Assembly: GCF_019218295.1 (NCBI RefSeq) | Contig: NZ_JAHUZF010000006.1 | Location: 1,984,001 to 2,048,000 of the forward strand | Direction of reading: 5' to 3' | Source: Maritimibacter sp. DP1N21-5 | Lineage (GTDB): Bacteria > Pseudomonadota > Alphaproteobacteria > Rhodobacterales > Rhodobacteraceae | DNA: 64,000 nt | Shown: piece after piece, positions 47,720 to 55,554 of the stretch | Numbering within the stretch: the first letter of the stretch is position 1 | Layout of the letters: the number at the start of each line of letters is the position of its first letter | Program-made: the position numbers and the translations under genes | Notes under the pieces: generated by a model | Seen by the model: the letters and a program-made list of their open reading frames with translations, nothing else | What the model was told of the DNA's origin: nothing | Database searches by the model: none

Positions 47720-48148
47720 TCAACCGACCTCGTCCTCCCACCGCCGCTGCATCTCTTCGCCGGTCAGTCTTTCGATCACCTGCGCCAGCATCCAGCGGTG
47801 GCCGAAGGGATCCATGAGCGTCGCGGTCCGTTCACCGAAGCTCTGGTCCGCCGGCGCGCGCAGCACGGTCGCCCCGGCGGCGTCTGCCGTCTGCACGACC
47901 AGATCGACGTCGGGGACCTGCCCGTAGAGCGTGACCGCCGTTCCCCCCAGCCGATCCGGCGAGATCGCGCCAAAATCCGGGTATTCGTCGGCAAGCATGA
48001 GACGGCCCCCGAAGACATTCAGCTCCGCATGCCCGATCCGCCCGTCACCGGGGTCGGTCATCCGGAAGTCCTCGGTCGCGCCGAAAGCGTCACGGTAGAA
48101 TTCGATCGCCTCGGCGGCACCTCGGCAAACGATATAGGGAATCGGCAT
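47720..48148 (-). CDS. VOC-family protein (glyoxalase/bleomycin-resistance fold, PhnB-like)
   Basis: 142 aa with two beta-alpha-beta-beta-beta modules: 'MPIPYIVCRGAAEAIEFYRDAFGA' at the start, 'IGHAELNVFGGRLMLADEYPD' at the first metal-ligand region, and 'TATLMDPFGHRWMLAQVIE' at the end. 'DPFGHRW' is typical of the PhnB-like subgroup. Function is not predictable. ATG 48148 has a strong AAGGAG. It is divergent from the TetR gene across 50 bases that include a palindrome, so it is the probable target of that regulator. Confidence 0.87.
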   Translation of the reverse strand: MPIPYIVCRGAAEAIEFYRDAFGATEDFRMTDPGDGRIGHAELNVFGGRLMLADEYPDFGAISPDRLGGTAVTLYGQVPDVDLVVQTADAAGATVLRAPADQSFGERTATLMDPFGHRWMLAQVIERLTGEEMQRRWEDEVG

Positions 48149-48181
48149 GGCGCTCTCCTTGACCCGGACCATTTATTTACG

Positions 48182-48194
48182 TTACGTATCGTAA
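48182..48194. promoter_or_regulatory. Palindrome in the VOC/TetR divergent promoter (probable TetR operator)
   Basis: TTACG-TAT-CGTAA is a 5-bp dyad with a 3-base centre in the 50-base gap, and a second TTACG begins 6 bases upstream. Proximity to both divergent start codons suggests joint repression by the TetR-family protein. Confidence 0.65.
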
Positions 48195-48198
48195 TGAA

Positions 48199-48783
48199 AT
48201 GAGTCAAGACGCCCCTCCCAGACGTGGACGCCCCCCGTCCAAGGCAGCCCGTGCCAAGGCACTGGCCGCGGCGCGGGCCATTCTGGCCGAAGACGGATTC
48301 GCGAAACTGACCGTGGAAGCGGTCGCGGCGCGGGCGGGTGTGGGGAAGCCGACAATCTACCGCAACTGGGCCAATAAGAGCGAACTTGCGATGGCGGCGC
48401 TCCTGCCCGACGCGCCGGACGAGCGGGGAGATCAACCGCCCCTGCCCTTCGAGGCCGCGCTGCGGGAACAGCTCCGCCGGCTCGTGGCGAGCTTTGCAAA
48501 GGGACGCGGACGTCAGATGGCCTTCGCCCTGGCATCTTCCGACCCGGAAAGCGAACTGGCCCGCGCCTTTCGCAACCGGGTGATCCTCGCCTCGCGCGAA
48601 GCGGGCCGCGCGATGATCCTGTCCGCCGTGGGACGGGGAGAACTGGCCCTGCCCTGTGACATGGAGATCACGCTCGACATGATCTATGCGCCCGTCCTCT
48701 ACCGTGTGCTCGGCGGGCACCAGCCCTTGGACGGCGACTTCGCCGATGGCCTCGCGGCAGAGGCCTGCCGGCTCCTGTCGTGA
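48199..48783 (+). CDS. TetR/AcrR-family transcriptional regulator
   Basis: 194 aa. The N-terminal helix-turn-helix (about 20-62) contains 'KALAAARAILAEDGFAKLTVEAVAARAGVGKPTIYRNWANKSEL', split here only for reading, a classic TetR signature. The C-terminal domain ends 'YRVLGGHQPLDGDFADGLAAEACRLL' and resembles the TetR_C family of small-molecule sensors. It is divergent from the VOC gene and probably controls it through the palindrome between them. It converges on the aldehyde dehydrogenase gene with a terminator hairpin. Confidence 0.9.
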   Translation: MSQDAPPRRGRPPSKAARAKALAAARAILAEDGFAKLTVEAVAARAGVGKPTIYRNWANKSELAMAALLPDAPDERGDQPPLPFEAALREQLRRLVASFAKGRGRQMAFALASSDPESELARAFRNRVILASREAGRAMILSAVGRGELALPCDMEITLDMIYAPVLYRVLGGHQPLDGDFADGLAAEACRLLS

Positions 48784-48785
48784 AG

Positions 48786-48810
48786 ACGGGCGGGGGATGT
48801 CCCCGCCCGT
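48786..48810. terminator. Hairpin between convergent TetR and aldehyde dehydrogenase genes
   Basis: ACGGGCGGGG, loop GATGT, CCCCGCCCGT: a perfect 10-bp stem between two convergent stop codons. T-tracts are weak on both sides. Confidence 0.65.
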
Positions 48811-48832
48811 GTCCGTTCCATCGTCGCTCGGA

Positions 48833-50353
48833 TCAGAAGAAGCCGAGCTTGTTCGGGTTGTAGCTGACCAGCATGTTCTTGGTCTGCTGGTAATGATCGA
48901 GCATCATCTTGTGCGTCTCGCGCCCGATACCCGACTGCTTGTAGCCGCCAAAGGCCGCATGTGCCGGGTAAGCGTGATAGTTGTTCACCCAGACCCGACC
49001 GGCTTCGATGCCACGACCGAAACGATAGGCGCGGGTCCCGTCGCGGGTCCAGACACCGGCGCCGAGGCCGTACATAGTGTCATTGGCGATGGCCATCGCC
49101 TCTTCCTCGTCCTTGAAGGTCGTCACCGACACGACCGGCCCGAAGATCTCTTCCTGGAACACGCGCATCTTGTTGTGACCCTTGAGGATCGTCGGCTGGA
49201 TGTAGAACCCGTTCGCGATGTCGCCATTGAACCGCGCGGCATCCCCACCGACGAGCACCTCGGCCCCCTCTTCCACACCGATCTGCAGGTAGGACATGAT
49301 CTTGTCATGCTGCTGGCGGCTCGCCTGCGCGCCGACCATGGTGTCCATGAGACGCGGATCGCCCTGCTTGATCGCTTTCACGCGCTCGATGGCACGCTCG
49401 ATGAAGCGTTCGTAGATGTCTTCCTGAATGAGCGCCCGCGACGGGCAGGTGCAGACCTCGCCCTGGTTGAAGGCGAAGAGCACGAACCCTTCGATCGCCT
49501 TGTCGAAGAAGGCGTCGTCCTCGGCCATCACGTCCGAGAAGAAGATGTTGGGCGACTTGCCACCCAGTTCGAGCGTGACCGGGATCAGGTTCACGGTCGC
49601 GGCTTCCATGATCTTGCGGCCCGTGGCGGTGGAGCCGGTGAAAGCGATCTTCGCGATACGGTTCGACCGCGCCAGCGCGTCGCCGGCTTCGGCGCCCAGA
49701 CCGTTCACGATGTTCAGGACACCGGCGGGGAGCAGGTCGTTGATGAGCTCGGCCAGGACCATGATCGCGGCCGGGGTCTGTTCGGCGGGCTTCATCACGA
49801 TGCAGTTGCCGGCGGCGAGCGCCGGGGCGAGCTTCCACGCCGCCATCAGGATCGAGAAGTTCCACGGGATGATTTGGCCCACGACGCCCAGCGGTTCGTG
49901 GAAGTGATAGGCGACGGTGTCGGCGTCGATTTCCGACATGGTACCTTCCTGCGAGCGCAGCACACCCGCGAAGTACCGGAAGTGATCGACGGAGAGCGGA
50001 ATGTCGGCGGCGGTCGTTTCACGGATCGGCTTGCCATTGTCCCAGGTCTCGGCAGCGGCGAGCAGGTCGAGGTTTTCCTCGATCCGGTCGGCGATGCGGA
50101 GCAGCACGTTCGACCGTTCGGCGGCCGACGTGCGGCCCCAGGCGTCCTTGGCGGCATGCGCCGCATCGAGCGCGAGATCGACGTCGGCTTTCGACGAACG
50201 GGCGACTTCGCAGACCTTCTCGCCGGTGATCGGCGTGATGTTGTCCATGTAGCGCCCTTCGACGGGGGCCACGAAAGCGCCGCCGATGTAGTTGCCATAG
50301 CGGGTCTTGAAGGGGGAAGCCGTCTGGAAATCGGCTTGGGTCATCTGGTTCAT
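48833..50353 (-). CDS. Aldehyde dehydrogenase (AcoD/ExaC type)
   Basis: NAD-dependent aldehyde dehydrogenase of 506 aa. Cofactor and catalytic motifs: '[25 protein letters not shown]', '[15 protein letters not shown]', the general-base Glu in '[13 protein letters not shown]', and the catalytic cysteine block '[19 protein letters not shown]'. The C-T-C-P-S-R variant marks the ExaC/AcoD acetaldehyde dehydrogenase group, so oxidation of short-chain aldehydes to acids is likely. A strong AGGAGG precedes ATG 50353. It is divergent from sseA across 239 bases, in which I see no clear sigma-54 or palindromic element. Confidence 0.93.
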   Translation of the reverse strand: MNQMTQADFQTASPFKTRYGNYIGGAFVAPVEGRYMDNITPITGEKVCEVARSSKADVDLALDAAHAAKDAWGRTSAAERSNVLLRIADRIEENLDLLAAAETWDNGKPIRETTAADIPLSVDHFRYFAGVLRSQEGTMSEIDADTVAYHFHEPLGVVGQIIPWNFSILMAAWKLAPALAAGNCIVMKPAEQTPAAIMVLAELINDLLPAGVLNIVNGLGAEAGDALARSNRIAKIAFTGSTATGRKIMEAATVNLIPVTLELGGKSPNIFFSDVMAEDDAFFDKAIEGFVLFAFNQGEVCTCPSRALIQEDIYERFIERAIERVKAIKQGDPRLMDTMVGAQASRQQHDKIMSYLQIGVEEGAEVLVGGDAARFNGDIANGFYIQPTILKGHNKMRVFQEEIFGPVVSVTTFKDEEEAMAIANDTMYGLGAGVWTRDGTRAYRFGRGIEAGRVWVNNYHAYPAHAAFGGYKQSGIGRETHKMMLDHYQQTKNMLVSYNPNKLGFF

Positions 50354-50592
50354 GGGGTGTCCTCCTGAGCTGTCCGGCTCCTCCGCCGGGCGTGGGGGAA
50401 CCCTGCGCCGGTCCAAGACGCGGAGCCAGACAAGCAGGTGCGAGGGCCGCGTGCATCTGTCTCAAAACTGAGACGGCGCGACGGGGCGACTTTGGTTGCA
50501 GACGACCGGTCGAGGCCGGGGAAACCCCGCGCAATCTCCTTGCCACCAAAGCCAACGGGCGATAGGCAAGGCGCGACTTGAGGAGACACCGG

Positions 50593-51450
50593 ATGGCCAA
50601 GGACGACCCCAAGACGCTGGTCTCGACCGACTGGCTCGCAGCACATCTCAACGACCCGGATCTGCGGATCGTGGATGCTTCGTGGCACATGCCCGACAGC
50701 GGGCGCGATGCCAAGGCAGACTACGATGCGATGCATATCCCGGGCGCGCGGTTCTTCGACATCGACGACATCGCCGATGCCCGCTCGGAGTTGCCCCACA
50801 TGGCGCCGCCGGTCGAGAAGTTCATGTCCCGCATGCGCGCCATGGGCATTGGCGACGGTCATCAGGTGGTCGTCTACGACAGCCACGGGATCATGTCGGC
50901 CCCGCGCGTCTGGTGGACCTTCCGGCTCATGGGCAAGACTGACGTGGCAGTTCTGGACGGCGGGCTGCCCAAATGGGTGGCGGAAGGCCGCCCGGTCGAA
51001 GACATGCCACCGGTGATCCGCGACCGCCATATGACCGTGAGCCGCCAGTCGGATATGGTGAAGGACGTGACCCAAGTGGCCGCCGCCGCCAAGCTGGGTG
51101 ACTGGCAGATCGTGGATGCGCGCTCCGACGCGCGGTTCCGGGGTGAAGCCGACGAACCGCGCCCCGGTCTGCGTAAGGGCCATATCCCGGGCTCGAAGAA
51201 CGTCCCCTTCGCGGGGCTCATCAACGACGACGGCACCTTGAAATCCGAGACCGAGCTGCGCGCTGCCTTCGAGGCGGCCGGGGTGGACCTGTCCAAACCT
51301 GTCATTTCGTCCTGCGGCTCGGGCGTGACCGCTGCCGTCCTCGACCTCGCCCTCACCATCCTTGGGAACCCGCGCCATGCCGTCTACGACGGAAGCTGGG
51401 CGGAATGGGGCATGTATAACGACCTCAAGGTCGCAACCGGAGAGAACTGA
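50593..51450 (+). CDS. sseA: 3-mercaptopyruvate sulfurtransferase
   Basis: Two-rhodanese-domain enzyme of 285 aa that moves sulfur from 3-mercaptopyruvate to a thiol or cyanide acceptor. N-terminal rhodanese domain (about 5-135) is inactive-type; the C-terminal domain carries the active Cys at 241 in the loop 'CGSGVT', the SseA form rather than thiosulfate-type C-R-x-G-x-x. 'DYDAMHIPGARFFDIDDIAD' and 'HIPGSKNVPF' are family blocks. Its TGA overlaps the ATG of the aminotransferase gene by one base. Together they could convert cysteine to mercaptopyruvate and then release sulfur. Confidence 0.93.
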   Translation: MAKDDPKTLVSTDWLAAHLNDPDLRIVDASWHMPDSGRDAKADYDAMHIPGARFFDIDDIADARSELPHMAPPVEKFMSRMRAMGIGDGHQVVVYDSHGIMSAPRVWWTFRLMGKTDVAVLDGGLPKWVAEGRPVEDMPPVIRDRHMTVSRQSDMVKDVTQVAAAAKLGDWQIVDARSDARFRGEADEPRPGLRKGHIPGSKNVPFAGLINDDGTLKSETELRAAFEAAGVDLSKPVISSCGSGVTAAVLDLALTILGNPRHAVYDGSWAEWGMYNDLKVATGEN

Positions 51451-52634
51451 TGTTCGAACATCTCAAAGCGCAACCGCAAGACAAGATCATGGCGCTCATG
51501 ATCGCTTTCCGCGAAGACACGCGGGACAACAAGGTCGATCTCGGCGTGGGCGTCTACAAGGACCCGACCGGCAACACCCCGGTGATGAAGGCCGTGAAGA
51601 ATGCAGAGAAGCAGCTTTGGGAAGCGGAAACAACCAAGAGCTATACCGCCCTCGGTGGCGATCCGGCCTTCGTGAAGGCGCTGTCGACGCTCGTGCTGGC
51701 CGACAGCGTGGACGAAGCGCGACTGGCAGGCGCTGCCCAGCCGGGCGGCACCGGCGCGATCCACCAGGCGATCGAACTGGTCAAGATGGCCAATCCTGGC
51801 GCGACGATCTGGCTGTCGGCGCCGACCTGGCCCAACCACCCCTCGATCATCAAGCACCTCGGCATGAAGATGGCTGAGTATCGCTATTTCGACAACGACA
51901 GCCGCGCAGTGGATTTCGCGGGCATGATGGCGGACCTCGGGAATGTGACCACGGGCGATGTGGTCCTGCTCCACGGCTGCTGCCATAACCCGACCGGCGC
52001 GAACCTGACCACGGCCGAGTGGGAAGAGGTCGCGGACTTCCTCGTGAAGAAAGGCGCGCTGCCGCTCATCGACATCGCCTATCAGGGTTTCGGCGACGGG
52101 CTCGACGCCGATGCGGAAGGCACGCGGATCGTGTGTTCGACGGTGCCGGAGGCTTTGGTCGCCGCGAGTTGCTCGAAGAACTTCGGGGTCTACCGGGAAC
52201 GCACCGGGCTTCTTCTGGCGGTCTCGCCGGACGAGGAGAAGCAGAAGCTCGCCCAGCAGAACCTGACCCACCTCAACCGCCAGAACTTCTCGTTCCCGCC
52301 GGACCACGGCGCCCGCGTCGTGCAGATGATCCTGACCGATCCCGCCCTGCGCCAGGAATGGGAAACCGAGCTCGAAGAGGTGCGCACCGGCATGCTCCGC
52401 CTGCGCAAATCGCTCGCCGACGGGCTGCGCCAGCGCACCAACAGCGACAACTTCGACTTCATCGCGGATCATCGGGGCATGTTCTCTCGCCTCGGCGCCA
52501 CCCCGGAGCAGGTCGAGCATATGCGGGAGAAGCACGGGATCTACATGGTCGGTGACAGCCGGATGAACATCGCGGGCCTGAACGACAAGACCGTGGACAT
52601 TCTGGCCGACGCCATCGTCGACGCCGGCGTCTGA
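51450..52634 (+). CDS. Aspartate/aromatic aminotransferase (class I, AspC/TyrB-like)
   Basis: PLP aminotransferase of 394 aa closest in pattern to E. coli AspC/TyrB: 'DKIMALMIAFREDTRDNKVDLGVGVYKD' at the N-terminus, 'LHGCCHNPTGANLT', the internal lysine motif 'VAASCSKNFGVYRERTGLL', and the substrate-binding 'YMVGDSRMNIAGL'. It probably uses aspartate, aromatic amino acids and perhaps cysteine sulfinate or cysteine with 2-oxoglutarate. The start codon shares a base with the sseA stop. The coupling suggests it makes 3-mercaptopyruvate for SseA, which is inference. Confidence 0.92.
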   Translation: MFEHLKAQPQDKIMALMIAFREDTRDNKVDLGVGVYKDPTGNTPVMKAVKNAEKQLWEAETTKSYTALGGDPAFVKALSTLVLADSVDEARLAGAAQPGGTGAIHQAIELVKMANPGATIWLSAPTWPNHPSIIKHLGMKMAEYRYFDNDSRAVDFAGMMADLGNVTTGDVVLLHGCCHNPTGANLTTAEWEEVADFLVKKGALPLIDIAYQGFGDGLDADAEGTRIVCSTVPEALVAASCSKNFGVYRERTGLLLAVSPDEEKQKLAQQNLTHLNRQNFSFPPDHGARVVQMILTDPALRQEWETELEEVRTGMLRLRKSLADGLRQRTNSDNFDFIADHRGMFSRLGATPEQVEHMREKHGIYMVGDSRMNIAGLNDKTVDILADAIVDAGV

Positions 52635-52661
52635 TCCCGGGCGAAAGAAAACAGCTTCCTG

Positions 52662-52697
52662 CGCCGCGTCCCACCCCAGGGCGCGGCGTTTCCTTTT
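52662..52697 (+). terminator. Intrinsic terminator after the sseA-aminotransferase operon
   Basis: CGCCGCG (52662-52668) pairs with CGCGGCG (52682-52688), followed by TTTCCTTTT, 28 bases after the aminotransferase stop codon. Confidence 0.8.
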
Positions 52698-52794
52698 GGG
52701 CGGCACTGTGCATCCGGGACAGACCCGCCCTGCGATTTCCGGCAGGTGACCTTTCGCGCCTGATGCCCATATCCACGGGCGAAAGGAGGTCGTC

Positions 52795-53370
52795 ATGCTC
52801 GACACGACCCAAACCCCCGATATCCGCACCACGCCCCTACCCGCCGAGATGCGCCTGCTCCTGGACGCCCATCCGCGTGACGGTTGGGACCAGAACCCCG
52901 CCTTCGCCCGCTCGACGCGCGACTGGATGGCCGCGCATCAATTGTTTCGCGATCTTGCCTATCTGCTGCGGACCGGGGCGGAACACCGCCTTGACGGCAC
53001 GTGGTCGGACGAGGACTACGCGCCGCGGCTGTCGGCCTATGGCGACAGGCTGGTGCGCGCGCTGCACGGGCACCACCGGTTCGAGGATGTGAGCTTCTTT
53101 CCGGAACTGTCGGCGGCCGACGCACGCTTTGACCGGGGACTCGAGATCCTGGAAGCGGATCATCTGGCGCTGGATGCCGTGCTGGACCGGCTGACGCGGT
53201 CGGGCAACCGGGCGCTGAAGCTGATGCAGTTGGACCCGATGCAAGTGCGTGGCGAGGTGGGACTGGTTCGGGACGAGGCTGCCAGGGTCGAGGCATTTCT
53301 GGAGCGGCATCTCGGTGACGAGGAAGACCTCGTGGTGCCGATCCTGCTCGAACACCGGTTGCGCGGGTGA
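52795..53370 (+). CDS. Hemerythrin-domain protein
   Basis: 191 aa, all-helical. Di-iron ligand candidates follow the hemerythrin HHE order: H48 ('AAHQLFRDL'), a cluster H91-x-H93-H94 with E97 ('HGHHRFED'), H123 ('EADHLALD'), H172 ('ERHLGDEEDL') with acidic neighbours. No transmembrane part or partner domain. Such proteins sense or store oxygen, nitric oxide or iron. A good AAAGGAGG ribosome binding site lies before the ATG. It is monocistronic; a repeated and palindromic region follows its stop codon. Confidence 0.88.
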   Translation: MLDTTQTPDIRTTPLPAEMRLLLDAHPRDGWDQNPAFARSTRDWMAAHQLFRDLAYLLRTGAEHRLDGTWSDEDYAPRLSAYGDRLVRALHGHHRFEDVSFFPELSAADARFDRGLEILEADHLALDAVLDRLTRSGNRALKLMQLDPMQVRGEVGLVRDEAARVEAFLERHLGDEEDLVVPILLEHRLRG

Positions 53371-53374
53371 GGTC

Positions 53375-53425
53375 GGAATCTGGGACTCCAGGATTCCGGG
53401 ATTCTAGGATTCTAGAATCCTGGAG
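53375..53425. repeat. Clustered GGATTC palindromes downstream of the hemerythrin gene
   Basis: Repeated GGATTC/GAATCC units form several overlapping dyads: CTCCAGGATTC (53386-53396) is complementary to GAATCCTGGAG (53415-53425), and GGATTCTAGAATCC (53407-53420) is a perfect 14-bp palindrome. The rest of the 203-base gap, apart from the next hairpin, has nothing I recognise. Confidence 0.7.
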
Positions 53426-53496
53426 CCCGAAATCTCTAAACGGTTTCTGCTTCTTACACGCCGGCCCGTGACAAACAACCTTAACGCCAGACGAAA

Positions 53497-53520
53497 GACC
53501 CGGGCGTTTCCGCCCGGGTC
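53497..53520 (-). terminator. Hairpin after amtB
   Basis: GACCCGGGCG, loop TTTC, CGCCCGGGTC: a perfect 10-bp stem about 55 bases beyond the amtB stop. On the minus strand it is followed by TTTCGTC, a weak U-tract. Confidence 0.7.
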
Positions 53521-53573
53521 CGCTTTGCTTCACTGTCCCACCCTTAGATCAGATGGTCCGGGTTCAGCCCCGA

Positions 53574-54920
53574 TCAGGAGGAGAATTCCGGGTAGGCTTC
53601 CATGCCGAGTTCGGCTTTGTCGAGGCCCATGTATTCGTCTTCTTCCGAGACGCGGATGCCCATGATGGCCTTGAGCAGGAACCAGATCACCAGCGACACG
53701 ACGAAGACGAAGATCGCCACGATCACGATCGAGATGAGCTGACCACCGATGGTCGCGTCCGGGTTCGTGAAGACGACGGCGATGGTGCCCCAGATCCCGG
53801 CGAAGAGGTGCACCGGGATGGCGCCGACCACGTCGTCGATCTTGATCTTGTCGAGGAACGGCACCGCGAAGACCACGATCACGCCACCGACGGCACCGAT
53901 CAGCGTGGCCGCGCCCAGCGTCGGGGTGAGCGGTTCGGCCGTGATCGACACGAGGCCCGCGAGCGCACCGTTGAGCACCATCGTGAGGTCGACCTTCTTG
54001 TAGAGGATCTGCGTCAGGATCAGCGCCGCGAGCGCACCACCGGCCGCTGCCGTGTTGGTGTTCGAGAAGATGCGCGAGATATCGGCGACGTTACCCGCGG
54101 TGTCCATGTAGAGCTGAGAACCGCCGTTGAAGCCGAACCAGCCGAGCCACAGGATGAACGTCCCGAGCGTGGCGAGGGTCAGGTTGGAGCCTGGGAAGGC
54201 GTTGACCTTGCCGTCCTTGTACTTGCCAAGACGCGGGCCGAGCACCAGAGCACCGGCGAGCGCCGCCCAGCCACCGACCGAGTGCACGACGGTCGAACCG
54301 GCGAAGTCGAGGAAGCCGTAGTTCGCATCGAGGAAGCCGCCGCCCCATTTCCAGGAGGCCTGGATCGGGTAGATGAGACCGGTCAGGATCACGGTGAAGA
54401 TGAGGAACGGCCACAGCTTGATCCGCTCGGCGAGCGTGCCGGAGACGATCGAGGCGGTGGTCGCGCAGAACATCAGCTGGAAGAAGAAGTCCGAGCCGAC
54501 CGAGGCATAGGTCAGATCGACCACGTCGGTGCCGACGCCCACATCTTCGAGCCCGGTGGTGCCGAAGGCGCCGAGCACGTTGGGAATGGTCCAGCCGTCA
54601 CCCGGATACATCAGGTTGTAGCCGATGAGGTAGTACATGATCGCCGCGATCGAGAAGAGCGCGATGTTCTTGGTGAGCTGCATGGTCACGTTCTTCGAGC
54701 GGACGAGGCCCGCCTCGAGCATGGCGAAACCGGCCGCCATCCAGAAGACGAGGAAGCCCGCCACGAGGAACATGAAGGTGGTCAAGATGAAGCCGACTTC
54801 CGTGCCGGCCGGTGTCAGCGCCGCGACTTCCGCCGCTTCTTCGGTCGCATCCTGCGCAAGGGCAGCGAGCGGCAGCAGGGCTGCGGCGGCGGTGCCAAGC
54901 GAGAGTTTCGTGAATTTCAT
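53574..54920 (-). CDS. amtB: Ammonium transporter
   Basis: 448 aa with a signal peptide (1-22, ending ALAQ) and 11 membrane helices. Conserved Amt features: 'FWMAAGFAMLEAGLVRSKN' near the start, 'STVVHSVGGWAALAGALVLGPRLGKY' carrying the twin-His type pore region, 'WLGWFGFNGGSQLYM', 'NTAAAGGALAALI', and 'PVHLFAGIWGTIAVVFTNP'. It moves ammonia or ammonium across the inner membrane and is blocked by GlnK under nitrogen excess. It is downstream of glnK in the classic glnK-amtB order. Confidence 0.96.
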   Translation of the reverse strand: MKFTKLSLGTAAAALLPLAALAQDATEEAAEVAALTPAGTEVGFILTTFMFLVAGFLVFWMAAGFAMLEAGLVRSKNVTMQLTKNIALFSIAAIMYYLIGYNLMYPGDGWTIPNVLGAFGTTGLEDVGVGTDVVDLTYASVGSDFFFQLMFCATTASIVSGTLAERIKLWPFLIFTVILTGLIYPIQASWKWGGGFLDANYGFLDFAGSTVVHSVGGWAALAGALVLGPRLGKYKDGKVNAFPGSNLTLATLGTFILWLGWFGFNGGSQLYMDTAGNVADISRIFSNTNTAAAGGALAALILTQILYKKVDLTMVLNGALAGLVSITAEPLTPTLGAATLIGAVGGVIVVFAVPFLDKIKIDDVVGAIPVHLFAGIWGTIAVVFTNPDATIGGQLISIVIVAIFVFVVSLVIWFLLKAIMGIRVSEEDEYMGLDKAELGMEAYPEFSS

Positions 54921-54947
54921 ATCTGTGGTTTCCCCTTGATCCGGCGC

Positions 54948-55298
<351 letters not shown>

Positions 55299-55386
55299 TT
55301 ATTGATGCGGAGTTGGTCTCCGCGCGAAATCACACCGTTAGCAAGCGCAGGTGCAGGGGAAGCAACAAGGAAAGCAACGGGACGCA

Positions 55387-55405
55387 ATGCCCGGAAAGCG
55401 GGCAT
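55387..55405 (+). other. Small hairpin between glnK and the PBP gene
   Basis: ATGCCCG, loop GAAAG, CGGGCAT, followed by CGGCGCAATTTTTAATC. It could be a leader structure or terminator, but no gene precedes it on the plus strand. The rest of the 268-base divergent gap has no feature I can define. Confidence 0.35.
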
Positions 55406-55554
55406 CGGCGCAATTTTTAATCACATGGAAATGCCCGTGCCGTTTTTTTGTGCGCCACCAGAAGGGTGCCGCCGCCACTCACGGTCTTGCCACTCGCAAT
55501 AGGTCCTCCGAGTCGTTAGATTGCGGCAAAACGGGCAGGAAAGACGGATCTTCA

